A model generated the notes under the pieces. That model saw only the letters and a list, made by a program, of their open reading frames with translations. It ran no database searches and was not told the DNA's origin. Shown here piece by piece: positions 1 to 12,120 of a DNA stretch of 64,000 bases (the stretch's first letter is position 1; each line of letters opens with the position of its first letter). The stretch lies in assembly GCF_024323335.1 (NCBI RefSeq), contig NC_066579.1:54084771-54148770 (forward strand). The letters run 5' to 3'. The stretch is from Lathyrus oleraceus (Eukaryota; Streptophyta; Magnoliopsida; Fabales; Fabaceae). The translations under genes and the position numbers were made by a program.

Positions 1-1082
1 GACTGTGCACAACATTAGTCTCACCCTCCCTCCTTCGGGGTGCCCCAGCAAATGGCTTATTCAAACTTGAAGATGAAGAACCAACATCTTGAATCTTCCC
101 TGCTTTGATGAGACTCTCAGTCCTCTCTCCACAGATAACAACATCTGAAAAACTACCGAACGGGCAACTTCCCATACGGTCCATGAACACACCCTGCAAT
201 GTTCCGATAAACATATCGGTCAGCTCTCTCTCCAACATCGGAGGTTGCACTCTTGCGGCTAATTCGCGCCACCTTTGGGCGTACTCTTTGAAGCTTTCAC
301 CAGACTTCTGACACAAGCTCTGTAACTGAGTCCTACTCGGAGCCATGTCCATATTGTGCTTATACTGCCTCAAGAAGGCTTCACCCAAATCTCTCCAGCT
401 TCTAATGGATTCTTTCCTCAAGTCCATGTACCACTCCAAAGACGCTCCAGACAAGTTGTCCTGGAAAAAGTATATCCACATCTTCTCATCATCAGTGTAT
501 GCGGAGATCTTTCTGTAATAAGCCTGCACATGGCTGCGAGGACAGGAAGTGCCATTGTATTTGTCAAAGGACGGCGCCTTGAATTTGTAAGGGATCCTCA
601 ACCCATCAACCAAGCCCATATTGGTCACATCAAAATCCCAAAGAGTTCTGACACTCCATGGCACGGATTTTCTCAGCAAGGGCATCGACTTTTCTATCCC
701 TCTCTTCAACCCTTCCCACCTCATCATCATCACTAAGGAGAGTGAACATATCCTCTTGTCTATCAACCAACGGAGCAGGATGGCGAGCTGGAGCACGGGC
801 CCCTCTAGCATTAGCAGTCTCTACAGCGATGGGTTGTCCGTTGATTCTGATACCCCTCAGTTCATCACCCACAGCATAGTTATTGACGGGAATGGTAGCA
901 GCAACATTGTCATTAACAGGGACTCCCTCTGGCGAATTCCGGTTAACCGGTGGAATCACAGCTTCCTGTCTCTGGGCCAAGGCTCGCAGCTCCTCTTGCC
1001 CTTGAACAACCCCTTGCATCATATTCATGAATTGGGCCATGTTAGCCCTCATCTCTGCCAATTCAGCCTGAACTTGATCCAT
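1..1082 (-). pseudogene. Ogre gag, frameshifted and cut by the window edge
   Basis: The start codon at 1082 opens a 150-residue frame with an N-terminal coiled-coil-like stretch (many E, Q, M and A) and an acidic middle, ending at a TGA at 630-632. Directly after it, in the next frame, typical plant Ty3/gypsy Gag sequence continues to the left edge. Visible motifs are KYNGTSCPRSH, DDEKMWIYFF, LEWYMDL and ESFKEYAQRWRELA. The two frames meet at a run of four A on the plus strand (632-635), so one extra base there explains the break. Gag would form the particle coat and package the RNA. The nucleocapsid end, protease and polymerase lie outside the window. The frame assignment is firm; the function is inferred from the family. 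Confidence 0.8.
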
Positions 1083-1499
1083 GCTTCTCTGTTGATTCAG
1101 TCTTGTCGCGTAGCGGTGCGGACGACGATCATCAATCCTGTCTAAAACAGGAATTAGAATGAGAAATCTTCGTCAAGAACACCTGTAATGCAAGAATGAT
1201 ATGTGTATGATGCGTATGATGCGTATGATGCATATGCTTATGTTCATTTCTCAGGCATTCAAGAGTCTTGTCCATTTTTTGAAAAATGGCAACCTGCAAC
1301 ATAAACACCAAAGAAGCAACCTACACCGGATGATGAGCACAAGGGAAACATCAACAATCTCATCTATAGATCATGAGGAATAAAGGTCATACAAACAAGG
1401 ATTCAAGCCAAGATTCACATCATCAGAGTAGAACAAGGAATCCCATCCAACAATCCTGGAGGTGATTCTCAAAATAAACAACAAGACAAACTAAGAACG

Positions 1500-3131
1500 T
1501 CATCCTCCCAGAATGAGAGTCTTCAGGTACTGGCACTGATCAATCAACCGGTCACACTCTGAACATTCAGGTAAAGGAGTGAGCTTCTCCTTCAGTTGCA
1601 CTTTGAGTTTCACCACTTCTTCCTTGAGCTGGTTCTCTGATGCATGCCTTAGGTCCACTTCTCTCTTCAATTGAACATCTTTATCTTTAAGCTGCCTTTC
1701 CAAGTCTCGTATCTTCCTTTGGTAATTGGCTTCCGCTCTCTGCAACCTCAGGCGTTCATGGTGCTCTTCATTCAACATTGTCCATATCTCCTCATAGGAC
1801 CTCTTTTTGTTTCTCAACTTACTAACACTTTCGCCTTGCACACCTTTGAGTTTGTGAGCCAAGTTCAACTTATCAGCTTTGGCTTTGTAAAGCTCCATTT
1901 GGACTTCTTGTTCCTTCTCTTTCAACTGACGGTTCTCCATTAAGGCTCGTTTGTAATACTCAGCAGGCACATTCTCAGAATGTATCGAAGGTGGTTGTTC
2001 TTGCAATGGTTCCATCCTATCATAGGGTAACAACAAAGTCTCAACTCTATCCTTGACCCATTCAATGTAGGCAGGCATAGCAATGGCAAACTTCTTCCCT
2101 AAAACAGATCCATCCTTAATACCAATATTCTCCTAAGCTTTTCCCACTAGCTCCAATCTAGCTGGGTCACTCCGCTTCTTTAAGTACACACTCTCAGTTA
2201 TCTCAGCATCTAGCGGCCTTTCATTCATGACAAAACCCAACTGACGGAGAGAAAGAATCGGATTGTAGTTGATGCAACCCTTGGTCCCTATGAGTGGAAC
2301 ATTACGAAACCCTCCACAACTCATAATAACATTGCACATATTAAACCTGTAAGCTTGCCACTTAATATCATAGGATGTGAGTGACATAATCCTCTGAGTC
2401 CATTTGTGAGTGCTCTGAGTATCCACAAAAGGTCCACTGGTTGGCATAAATGACAAGAACCACTTGAGTAGCAACGGGAGACAACACCTGATAGCTCCAC
2501 CCTTACCATGCCTGCTGTGTATAGCATAATAAGTGTCAGCTAACAAGGTAGGAACCGGGTTTCCTCCAATGAAAATAGTGATTGTTGCAAGGTCCACAAA
2601 ATTAGGCATACTTGGGAACAAGACCACTCCATAGATCATGATAGCCAACTGAGCATTGAAAGCTTCCCAATTTCCTTTCTTTGCTTCTTCTCTAGCCATT
2701 CTCATCAGGTACTTCAAGGACAAACCCACAACATCACCGCTTGATTTCCAATTATCACTCACCTCCTTGATACTCAAATAAAGAGCCTTAGCAACAACTC
2801 TGAAATCAACCTCCTTTGGCACATCTAGGAAAGGCACTTGGTATTTGATTCGGACATTCATAAGGATGGAGTACTCTTCAAGAGTGGGCGCCAACTGATA
2901 GTCCTGAAAAGTGAAGCAACGGAGCTCTGGATCATAGAACTGTAAGAGAGTCTGCAAAGGTACTGGGTCAACCACCATCTTCAACAGTGTCAAAATATCC
3001 CCGTACTGATCATCAAACACCCTCTGATTACAGTCGGTCACAAGATTACCCAACTCTACCAAAGATGTCAACGGCTCACGGTGAAAACTGTAGGTGCAAA
3101 TCTTTCTCTTCAACTCTGGAATGGCTGCCAT
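1500..3131 (-). pseudogene. Ogre ORF1 (PMD-like protein), one in-frame stop
   Basis: One frame runs from ATG at 3131 to a stop at 1500, about 543 residues, broken only by a single TAG at 2133-2135. No frame change is needed across the stop. The first 332 residues resemble the domain of Ogre ORF1 and plant-mobile-domain proteins (for example CFTFQDYQLAPTLEEY near residue 75, then MIYGVVLFP, then HSRHGKGGAIRCCLPLL). The part after the stop is a charged coiled coil (residues about 370-510, repeated K/E/Q with LKEK and LKDK) ending in a cysteine pair (CSECDRL). The role of ORF1 in these elements is unknown. It lies 417 bp upstream of gag. The lone amber codon could be a recent mutation or a suppressible stop; mutation is more likely because gag is broken too. 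Confidence 0.8.
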
Positions 3132-3951
3132 CTCTCACAGTGAACAGACTCCTGAATGAACCTGAGAAATGATATGCATGAGCAAATTAGCTTTTTTCTC
3201 TTTTTCCTTTTCATCATTTTTATTATTATTTTTTTTTGAAAATAAACATGCTATGATGCAAATGATGAGACCATGACTGGTTGGTTGTGTATCACAAGGC
3301 ACAGGATCAGAGCTTCGGCATGAACTCGACATTTGAAACCACAGATCAAGGTCATCTGGAACCCATACTTCAGAACCAAGTCACCAACAGGACCAAACAG
3401 GAGTCACCAACAGGACCCGGTCACCAACAGATCAAGTCACCAACAGATCAAAGTCACCAACAGATCAAAGTCACCAACAGTACCTGTAATGATTCATTCC
3501 CTCCCCACTCACGGGTGTCATCTAGGCCAGGGTAAGGTCAAGAGAAACGCAGGATAAACGATCCTTTCAAGAATATCATCATATGCACACCAGATGTATG
3601 CAACGATAATACCCCATCAGAATCTGAACTGCTCGTGATATCATGTTCCGCTAAGTGGCGCCATACCACCTGCTTCCCATGAATCACTCTATTCCTAGGT
3701 GTCCTAAAGTTCACTCATAGCCTGGGTATTGGCCCTTTTACCTCTTGTAACTCCCACCCAACAGAGAAACAGATACACAGGCAGCACAATGATAATATGA
3801 TGCATGCAAACATATATGCACATATATACAATCACAGCATAATCATAAATGCAATAAATAAAGCAGTAAAAGCAACCAAAACTATCCTAAAGAGCGCTAG
3901 GATTGACTCGCTTAGGGAAGATGGACCAGCAAGAGGTCAACTTCTCTTGTC
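3132..3951 (-). other. Ogre leader with an 18-19 bp tandem repeat
   Basis: Untranslated region between the primer-binding site and ORF1. At about 3373-3483 a short unit built on GTCACCAACAG, mostly 18-19 bp, is repeated about six times with small changes. No ORF here looks real. Confidence 0.6.
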
Positions 3952-3969
3952 TCCCCAGCAGAGTCGCCA
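3952..3969 (-). promoter_or_regulatory. Primer-binding site of the first Ogre element
   Basis: On the minus strand this reads TGGCGACTCTGCTGGGGA, two bases downstream of the 5' LTR end. It starts with TGG, the complement of a tRNA 3' CCA. A near-identical site occurs beside the second Ogre LTR (29901-29918). A tRNA-Arg primer is reported for Ogre elements; I could not check which tRNA matches here. Confidence 0.8.
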
Positions 3970-3971
3970 GC

Positions 3972-6900
3972 TGTCGCATACGCGAAAAACAACCGGCGGG
4001 AAAAGACACAGAGCCGTCACCGTGCGTTATTTATCCCAAAGGATGGAAAGGAAACGCTCGAAGTAAACCTGGAAAGGAAATGGCCTTACGACCGGAGATT
4101 ACAAGGATCGGGAGTCGGTTACGCAAGGGGAAGGTATTAGCACCCCCTCACGTCCGTCATACTCGACGGGATCCACGCTCAGAAAGAATAGAAAAAGGTT
4201 GCTGAATAACTGCTCAAACACTGCACAAAACTGGAATAAACACAAATGAAAGAAGACGGAGGAAAGGGACTCGGCAGGATGTCGCATCCTGAGCCTACGT
4301 AGTTTGTCAGACACAAACATCAGAGTCGACGTAGTTCGGGGAAATGGGGAACGTGCTCGCCAAGACCTCGCATCCTATGCATACGTATCTTCTCTAACCA
4401 GAGTAAGAATCAAAGCACTCGTAGCTCGGCTAACGCACGCCGAACAAAACACTAAACCAAAGACGCTGAGACGTCAGAGCAAACGCACAACTGGAAACGG
4501 AATGCCAATCGTTGGGCTTACATCCGACTCCGAACAAACAACCGCCAACAGGAAACCGAATGCCAATCGCTGGACTTACATCAGACTCCAAACAATCAAC
4601 AAACAAGCGCAAACAGGAAATGGAATGTCAATCGCTGGGCTTACGTCCAACTCCTAACAAACACTCACGAAAATAAGAAGGGTCTCGATTGCAACTAGGG
4701 CAAGAGAAAGGGAAGGTCTCAATCGCAACGAGGGCGAGAGAAAAGGATTAAATGTTAGTTGTCAGTCAAACTCGATAAGACATCGCATCTCGTGCCTACG
4801 TATCTCATCTGGACATGAGAATCAGAGTTGTCGTAGTTCGGCTAAACTAATTCTATTTGTTTTTTGTTTTTTAGGTGAACGACGTCACTACGCAATCTAC
4901 CGGATGCTCGACCTTTGGAGACTTACTCACCTATAGTAGAAGGAGATAACGTGTCCTTAAGGGAAGATAATGTTTGTTTGTGTTTTAGGATGCTCACGCA
5001 AGAAAGGAAGTACTAGACGAAGGAACCGTGCTACCTTAGTTGTCATGCAAACGAGAGACTATACGGAGTCTAGCAAACCTATGGGGATACAACAAGAAAG
5101 TCTCAAGAGAGAGCAACAACTGGAAATGGAATGCCAATCGCTGGGCTTACATCCAACTCCAAAACAGACGGGAAACAAAAAGCCAATCGTTGGTCTTACA
5201 TCTGACTCCTCAAACAAACAAACATGCTAAGTAAACAAGCAATCAAGCAACACACGCTATATGCAAACAAGAGGCTCATACAAGGTTGGGCTTTAGTCAA
5301 GGGGTCATATCAACCTTGACAAACAAGCCGGCACTGGAAGGGTATCTGAGGGCTCTTAACCACTGACATTGACCGTCAGGGTGAGCAGATGAAAAGGTAA
5401 TGAGGATAAGACCTCATAGCTCTTAACCCGGGCCTGGGTGAGCTTCAAATCAATGAAAACGTGGGGGTCCAGAATGTGGGACCCTACTCCACTTGACTGA
5501 CTCTATATACAAAGGATCTTGGGTGTTTATTTAAAATGCATCAGCACGTAGTGCGAGCAAGATGAAAGACTCAACTTAATAGCAGGGGGTTGATTGTAAA
5601 TCCCTTTTATCTGCCAATCGCCTCTTCACTTAGGAGGTCTTGAAGTACATGGCAGAAATATAAACAATCACAGTCATTTCCTCTTAAGGAGGACTTCAGC
5701 CAAATGCCTGCCAAAAGAAACGACAGGGCTTCCAGACTACATGGAGTTAGAGAATTATTACCTAGGTGGTATGCCAACCACAAGCAAAGCAAAGCAACTC
5801 AAGAAATGAGTTAAAGCTACTAAAGTACCTGTAAGAAAATCAAACAAGTCAATATTCACATTCAGACAAACCAATCAGACAGTCAACAGTGAGACAACCA
5901 ATATACACAATGCGAGTCAACAACTCAAGTGAGTTCATCACCAAGGAACCTACAACACAAGAAAGGTTAGTGGATAAAGAATTTTGCATCTCAATTCATG
6001 AGATCAACATCAACCATCAAGGCTAGAAGCTTGAACCTGAAATGCAAAACTCAAAAGATGAGTACAAACCACTAGCATCAAGGCTAGGGTCAAAGGCAAA
6101 GTAAAAAGTCAAAACAGCAACCAATATCCAACATGAAGCTCATTTAAACACATAAGAACATGTCCTGAAAAGGACCAAACTCAAATCACAAGGCAAATCC
6201 ATCAACCAATCATGATAAGGCAAAGGCAATCACAATGCACATAATTGGACTTCAAGAATCAAAATTCCATATTAAAATAGAAATGAATCAAACAATCATG
6301 AAAAATTTTATGTGCACACAACATGTCAAACACAATCATCATGCCAAAAATTGGAATCAACAGAGTTCAATTGAACTAGAAATGAAAATGAACAAGATCA
6401 ACATCAAAATGTGTGACACACATTGTCACACCATGCATTCGTGTGTCCAAAACAGAGAGGAAAATGGTAAAAATGCACAACCAAGCCTTAAAATTCATGC
6501 AACATGTTGGGAATCAGCATACCAAATTTCAAATCAATTGGCCAATGTATGAGCTTTTCACAATAGAATGAATGAAGCATTTCACATTTGCATACATGTC
6601 CAAAGAGGCCAACACAATTAAAATTCCAGAAATGATAAAATCATGAAATCAGCATCACAAAATAATAGACACTTCAAGGAGCATGTGAGAAAAAATTTGG
6701 AATTATTTGGATTCATATTCTATTTTTTATGATTTTTACAAATTGCATGAAATTAATGAAATAAATGGAAATCATGTAGAAAATGATATTTGAAAATGAA
6801 ATTTGAAATGCCATGGCTGAGGATCGAACCCTGTGTGCATCAAAACGCGGTCGTTTCACTAAGTGGAGAATTAAAATGAAAATAAAGCTCGCTCGCTGGG

Positions 6901-8693
6901 AATCAAAGCGAGGATGCGCGCACTAACCAAAACGCGATCGTTTTGGATTAAGGAGATAACGTGACAATATTTTTGCACTCGCTGGGAATCGAATGGAGTG
7001 CAAGCGCATCAAAACAACGCCGTTTCATGCTAGCCCTAAGCACGAACCAGAGCGGTGGCGCTACTATTCACGCACGGTGGTTTCCACCGTTTTCTTGATG
7101 AAGACGGTGGTGCTACAGTAACATGTTCACAAAAAATTTCCAGATTCATGCAAATCATACACCGTTCGAAAGCTTATCACATGCATGTTCCAAATCTACC
7201 ATCAATTAATCCTAACAGTCCACGGATCATGAGAATCGAAGGGAAACATTTTCACATCCAAAACTTTAAATCAACATTACTCAGTTAATTCTTCACCATT
7301 TCAAAAACTACTTATATCAGCATGCTCAACAGTGAATGATCTACATAAACATGGCAAAATAATGGAGAATTAAGATCTTCGAATCCAAACCTTCTTGAAG
7401 AGCAGTCACTGAAATCAGTGTGTTCAAGGCCTTGCAAGTGTGTAGATCCAATCCTGAGATGATATTATGAAGCTTTATGCGTGAATTGAAGCTCGAGATG
7501 GCTTAGATCTAGCTCAGATTTCAACTTCCATCTTCATGTTCTTGAGCTTGCACAGCTTGATTCTGACTCGAATTCTTCAATCAAGAGCTTGATATGCACT
7601 CAATGATGATCAGAGAACACGAATATGCAATAAAATTCCAGTGCTATGTGGAAAAATTTCAAGTTTCAATGGAGAGAAAAATTTGTAGGGAAGAGAAATT
7701 TTGGATCTAGAACTCGTTAGAATGAGAAATTCTGTTATGATTAAGGCTTTATACTATGTGTTAATCATGCTGAAAAATGTAATTAGCAATGGTTAATGGA
7801 AAATTAATCAAATATGAGGTGTCATGCACAAATTGCAAATTCACCTTATGCATGGCAAACCCACGTGAACAGTACCACATTATCATTCAATTACACTTAA
7901 AATCAATTTATGAACACAATGGAATGATCAAAAGGCTCATGTGATGCACCAATTTTAAATTCTTCATTTTCCCTCCAAAAATCACATGTATGCACCAATT
8001 TTATAGGTCAAAAGAAGAAATTTGCAAAAAGAGTGGACCAAATTGGAGTTTTGGATCAAAAGTTATGGCACTTTGAAGTTTCATGCACCCTTGGTGATCA
8101 TTTGCTCATAACTCCTCAACCATCCATCAGATGCTCAGGATCTTGGACTTTTTGGAAATGGGAGATAAAGATCTTCAACTTTCATGTTTGACAAAATTTC
8201 ATTTGAAGCTTCTTTGATGTTGGAAACTCAAGTTGAATGTGGACCAAAAACTTGCCATTTTTGGAAACTTGAAATTACAGGTCACTTTCCATTTTTGGAA
8301 CCTTTTGATTTGACTTCAAAATCTTCAATGTAGATGTTTGTCATGATGAATGAGCCTCTCTTGGACATGAATGAAGTGTCTCAAACCATTTCTCCACCTC
8401 CTAGCCCTCAGTTGACTTTTATGGGCCTCAGATGACCCAGACATGTACTGATGACTTTTGAGCCTCTACCACTTGGTCAATAGCTTCAAAATGAACCTTG
8501 ATTCATATAAACTCTTTAGAATAGTCATGTGGCCTCCATCTCAAGGAAATTCTTGGTCTCTTGCACTGAGGAATTCTCCTGATTCCAGTTCTAGTTGCCA
8601 AGATGCAATGTTAATGTAATGTTAATGTAGTGTTAATAACCTAAAAAAATGAAATGACTGCATGAATGGGGGGTGAAAATTTGAGGTGCTACA
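3972..8693 (-). repeat. 5' LTR of the first Ogre element (4,722 bp)
   Basis: On the plus strand it starts TGTCGCATACG next to the primer-binding site and ends GAGGTGCTACA at 8693, so on the minus strand it is TGTAGC...GCGACA with TG/CA ends. The block at about 4085-4175 (cgggagtcggttacgcaag and onward to the GGGATCC) recurs, diverged, at 8770-8835 and 30040-30110 and marks the same part of related LTRs. The many short ORFs inside it are not genes. Confidence 0.85.
4493..5222. repeat. Degenerate ~65-bp repeats inside the Ogre LTR
   Basis: A unit with the core TGCCAATCGYTGGGCTTACATC occurs about three times in tandem at 4493-4660 and twice more at 5120-5222, each followed by a CCAACTCC-like tail. 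The copies differ by a few bases, which suggests old amplification within the LTR. Confidence 0.65.
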
Positions 8694-8698
8694 GTCAT

Positions 8699-9865
8699 CA
8701 TCATTTATTTGTTCCTAAGGAATAGGGAAATAATGATAAAACCCATAAACTAAGGGTGAGATGCTAGGTTCGGGAGTCAATTAAGTGAGGGAAATGTATT
8801 AGGCACCCCTTACCTCCATTGTACTCAATGGGATCCTCCTCTAATTCTAGGGTTAGTGTGTGTTTACAAATGTTTGCTTTATTATTGACTAATTGTTAAT
8901 TATTTTCTATATTTATAGAGAAAATATTTTAATTAAAAACAAACGGGAGGCCAAAAAAGATTTTTATTTTCGTACTCGCTAGGGTTTACAACTCTATGTC
9001 TACGTACCTTCGCATTAGGCGAGGGATCAGAGAACCTTACTTCTTATATAAAAAAGTTGTTTGTTGATTATTTTTATCCCTTAAAAATTCTCATGCATCG
9101 GAGGCGGAGAAATGATTGATTTTAAGAAAATGCCTCAATACATTAGGGTATAGGACTTACAGTTTGAAGTCTGTTGAATTGATTTAATCCTTTAATTGTT
9201 TTGAAAAAATATAATATTTAATTTATTTAAGAAAATAAATTAGTGATTATACTTGAATATTAGACATAACCCTTATCGTTGATTTTATCCCTTGAAAACC
9301 CTAGAATTTTATCTCATGTTTTATCCCATATTTTTATCCCTTATAGTATATCCCTTAAAAACACTAGGATTTTATCCCTTAAACACACTAGGATTTTATC
9401 CCCTGATTATTTACAAAAAAAAAAGCATAATGTTTAATTTGATTTAAGAAAATAAATTACCAATAATATAAATATATTTCTTTTAATTCAAAAATAAGAC
9501 AAAGTTATCCCTTATCCTGATTATTATCCCTGATTAAGTTATTCAACCCTAAATATGACATTGAATTAATCCTAAAATTATTCCCGAAATTCCATTTAAT
9601 TAAACCCTAATTTCCTAATTATTATTCCTTAATCAACTATATTATCCCTTATTATTTATTGAATAAAAATAATAAATACTAAAATATCAAAGTAAATAGA
9701 AATCATAATAATTAAAACCCTAATTACATTAGTTATATAAATTTAAATAATTAAATAAATTATGAAACCTAATTATTAATTAACTAAAATAAATAATAAA
9801 AAAACTAGGCAGAGGGTGTACTTTCAATTAATTAAGTAATTGGGCTAAAATTGGGGGTGTTGATA
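8699..9865 (-). repeat. Diverged Ogre-like LTR remnant
   Basis: The segment gggttcgggagtcaatt...attaggcacccctta...actcaatgggatcc at 8770-8835 matches the conserved block of the Ogre LTRs at 4085-4175 and 30040-30110. Here it is much more AT-rich, with many copies of TTATCCC. The right end, gggggtgttgata (9853-9865), looks like an LTR end with a mutated terminal CA. The left end is cut where the first Ogre element begins, so that element probably inserted into this LTR. Confidence 0.55.
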
Positions 9866-10350
9866 GCAGTAGGGTCTAGGCCCGCATAATTTTGAGTCCA
9901 TCAACAACAATAAACGAAAAAAAATCAATAAAAAATAAAGAGAAAGAACAATAAAATTGTGAAAACCAAGGACGACTGGATGTGATTACCTAAGTAATCG
10001 TAGAATTATCCATGTCCTTCAGATCAGTTGAGCATCAGGGGGTTAACTGATCAAACGTTAGTATCTTAGAGACGACAGAAACGATTGTGGGGGTGCGCAT
10101 GTCCTTACAAGTCAAGGTATGAATATCTACAAGTTCAAAGGGCTCCCACATGGCCTTCATCCAACGTGAGACGAAGAGAGTACATAAGCCGACTCTCTTC
10201 AGAATTGGATTCATTTCCATCTTCGTTTCTCTATCTAACTCTTTACCCTCTCTCAATCTTCTTTCTACTCTCCTTTCTCTCTAACCTGAACTATCTCCAA
10301 CCACCCCTTATTCCCCAATGAACCACCCCAGAAAAACCACCTTCAACTGG

Positions 10351-10381
10351 AATCTTCATGTTCATCATGAACATGAAGATT
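10351..10381. repeat. Perfect 15-bp inverted repeat
   Basis: aatcttcatgttcat, then one base, then its exact reverse complement. It is the first of three hairpins within 150 bp that share the words gttcat and atcttca. Confidence 0.8.
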
Positions 10382-10446
10382 ACCTAACCCATAATCTGAC
10401 CCCCTATCGCCCCCCTCCCTGAAACCACCATGAACTCCAGATCTCC

Positions 10447-10499
10447 GGTTGAAGATCAAATGGGATCTTCAACCGATGTTCATCTGGGTGATGAACATC
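10447..10499. repeat. Two adjacent perfect hairpins
   Basis: ggttgaagat (10447-10456) pairs with atcttcaacc (10465-10474) across an 8-base loop. Directly after it, gatgttcat (10475-10483) pairs with atgaacatc (10491-10499) across a 7-base loop. Confidence 0.8.
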
Positions 10500-12120
10500 A
10501 ACCCAGAAACCCTTAGAACTTAAGAACCTTAACCCTAACCCCATAAACCCTAACCCCCTTTACCTAGAATCCGAAGAACCCTAACCTAAGGAGAATGAAC
10601 TTTAACCATAAACCTCGGCCCCTAACCCAAATCTTCATCTTCAACCTCCGAACGCTAATCCCACAAACCCAGAAACAACCTTAAACTCTTCCAAATCCTC
10701 TCAAACCTACCTTAAACCATAAATTCATTCATTTTGAACCGTAATTCAATCTTTAAACATACAATCAACCAAACATATTCAAAACCAAAAATTCCCAAGC
10801 CAAATCTGTGAACCCTCAAACCCTATTCATATTGTACATAGATAACATCAACAATATACAGTGTGCAAGAGGATAAGTCGAAACAGTAAGATAAACACAA
10901 AAGTAGTCAAGGGTGTTAATGACCAACCTACGGGAGTGAGACTTTCCCTGATCACAAGGTAATAGTGTTTAATATTCTTCCTTTCTTCGCAACAATTTTT
11001 TATCCCCTTTTTCTAACTTCTCATTTTTCTTTTGCTTGCGAGGTTAAACGATGGATAAGCTCAAATTGCTTACAGTTTCAATGTGAAAATCCCTAAGTAA
11101 TCTAAATTCAATGGAGCTTTGAGTACGGGTTCGGAATTTGCAGCAACAAATGCTCTTAGGTTTTTTTCCTGTTTAATCTTTAGGTTTATATAGATTAATT
11201 TTAGGTTAAGGTATTCAATTAGGTTAGTTGTTGTAGGAATTTTTAGGATTCGATTGTAATCAGATTAAATGTTTTCATTGTAATGTTTTTTCAGATTTAG
11301 ATGTGTTCTGAAAGTAGATTTTAAGGTTTAAGAATATGTAATGTACTTGGTCTGAATTTGCTTGGAAATCACTAATTCAAATGTATTTGCATTCAATAAT
11401 AGAAAGATTTGATTAAATTTTGAATTATGATACTTTGGATCTATTTGCACGCAGACTTAGGGTTTCAGGGGTTAGGGATGACCTGGATTTATGTCATGGG
11501 TTATGGATTTGATTCTTCTTACCTAGTTGGGTCATACACTTGACCTAATTGGAAAGGAGCCCGGATCCCCTTCTAAACTCAAACACAAGCCCAATAAAAA
11601 TACTATACTGAAATACAGAAAATAAATAACCTACTTAATCCTAAAACAAGTTAATTACCTTCTTAAACACCTAACTCAACTTATATCTAATAATAAAAGT
11701 AGTCTAACTAACTTATTAATCTAATAAGAAATCAAAAAACTAATTACTTAATAACCTAAATTAATCAACATCTTATTAATCTAGTTATAAATTAATAAAA
11801 TCCAATTAACCTTACCACTCATATCAAATTAATCTAACAACTTGATAAAAACTTAACCTAATAAACTCAATGTTTTACTAATAAAATATAAATAATTTTA
11901 CTAATATTGATCAAGGCTCAATTAGTCCTAATACTATCCCTAAACAAAAATTAAGTAACCAAATAACCCTAAACATAAATTAAAAAACAAGCAACCCTTA
12001 GTATCTAATGATAATATTAACCTATTAGTTATCCGAAAATGGGATTAAGGGTTTAGAAAAAGTCAAAATGGTCCCCTTTAATGTTTTAGGTCTTTGGGGT
12101 TGACTTGTAAAGGCTCTGGT

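Larger units (their letters stand above)
1..8693 (-). mobile_element. Ogre-type Ty3/gypsy LTR retrotransposon, 5' half
   Basis: Read on the minus strand, the order is 5' LTR (8693-3972), primer-binding site, leader, ORF1, gag, and then the left edge of the window. A protein-coding ORF1 upstream of gag together with an LTR of almost 5 kb is the known hallmark of Ogre elements in Fabeae legumes. Protease, RT, integrase and the 3' LTR would lie left of position 1. The copy is dead or dying: ORF1 carries an in-frame stop and gag a frameshift. The LTR ends are TGTAGC and GCGACA on the minus strand. The 5 bases outside the right end are gtcat, but the other flank is out of view, so no target duplication can be checked. 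Confidence 0.85.
9866..12120. other. Noncoding region, origin unknown
   Basis: No ORF, LTR pair or protein remnant could be recognised. It contains a hairpin cluster (10351-10499), a C-rich part around 10400-10700 with several CCCTAACCC strings, and a very AT-rich part from 11600 to 12000. It may be internal or LTR sequence of an old retroelement. Confidence 0.4.

Noticed and set aside
1201..1240. Tandem atgatgcgt-like repeat with an ORF
   Set aside because: Short low-complexity run between Ogre ORF1 and gag; no evidence of function.
6235..7288. Small plus-strand ORFs inside the first Ogre LTR
   Set aside because: No protein-like pattern; LTR sequence on the opposite strand of the element.
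10533..10580. Several CCCTAACCC strings resembling plant telomere repeat (CCCTAAA)n
   Set aside because: Spacing is irregular and the units are CCCTAACC or CCATAAACC, not a tandem CCCTAAA array; best seen as C/A-rich sequence.
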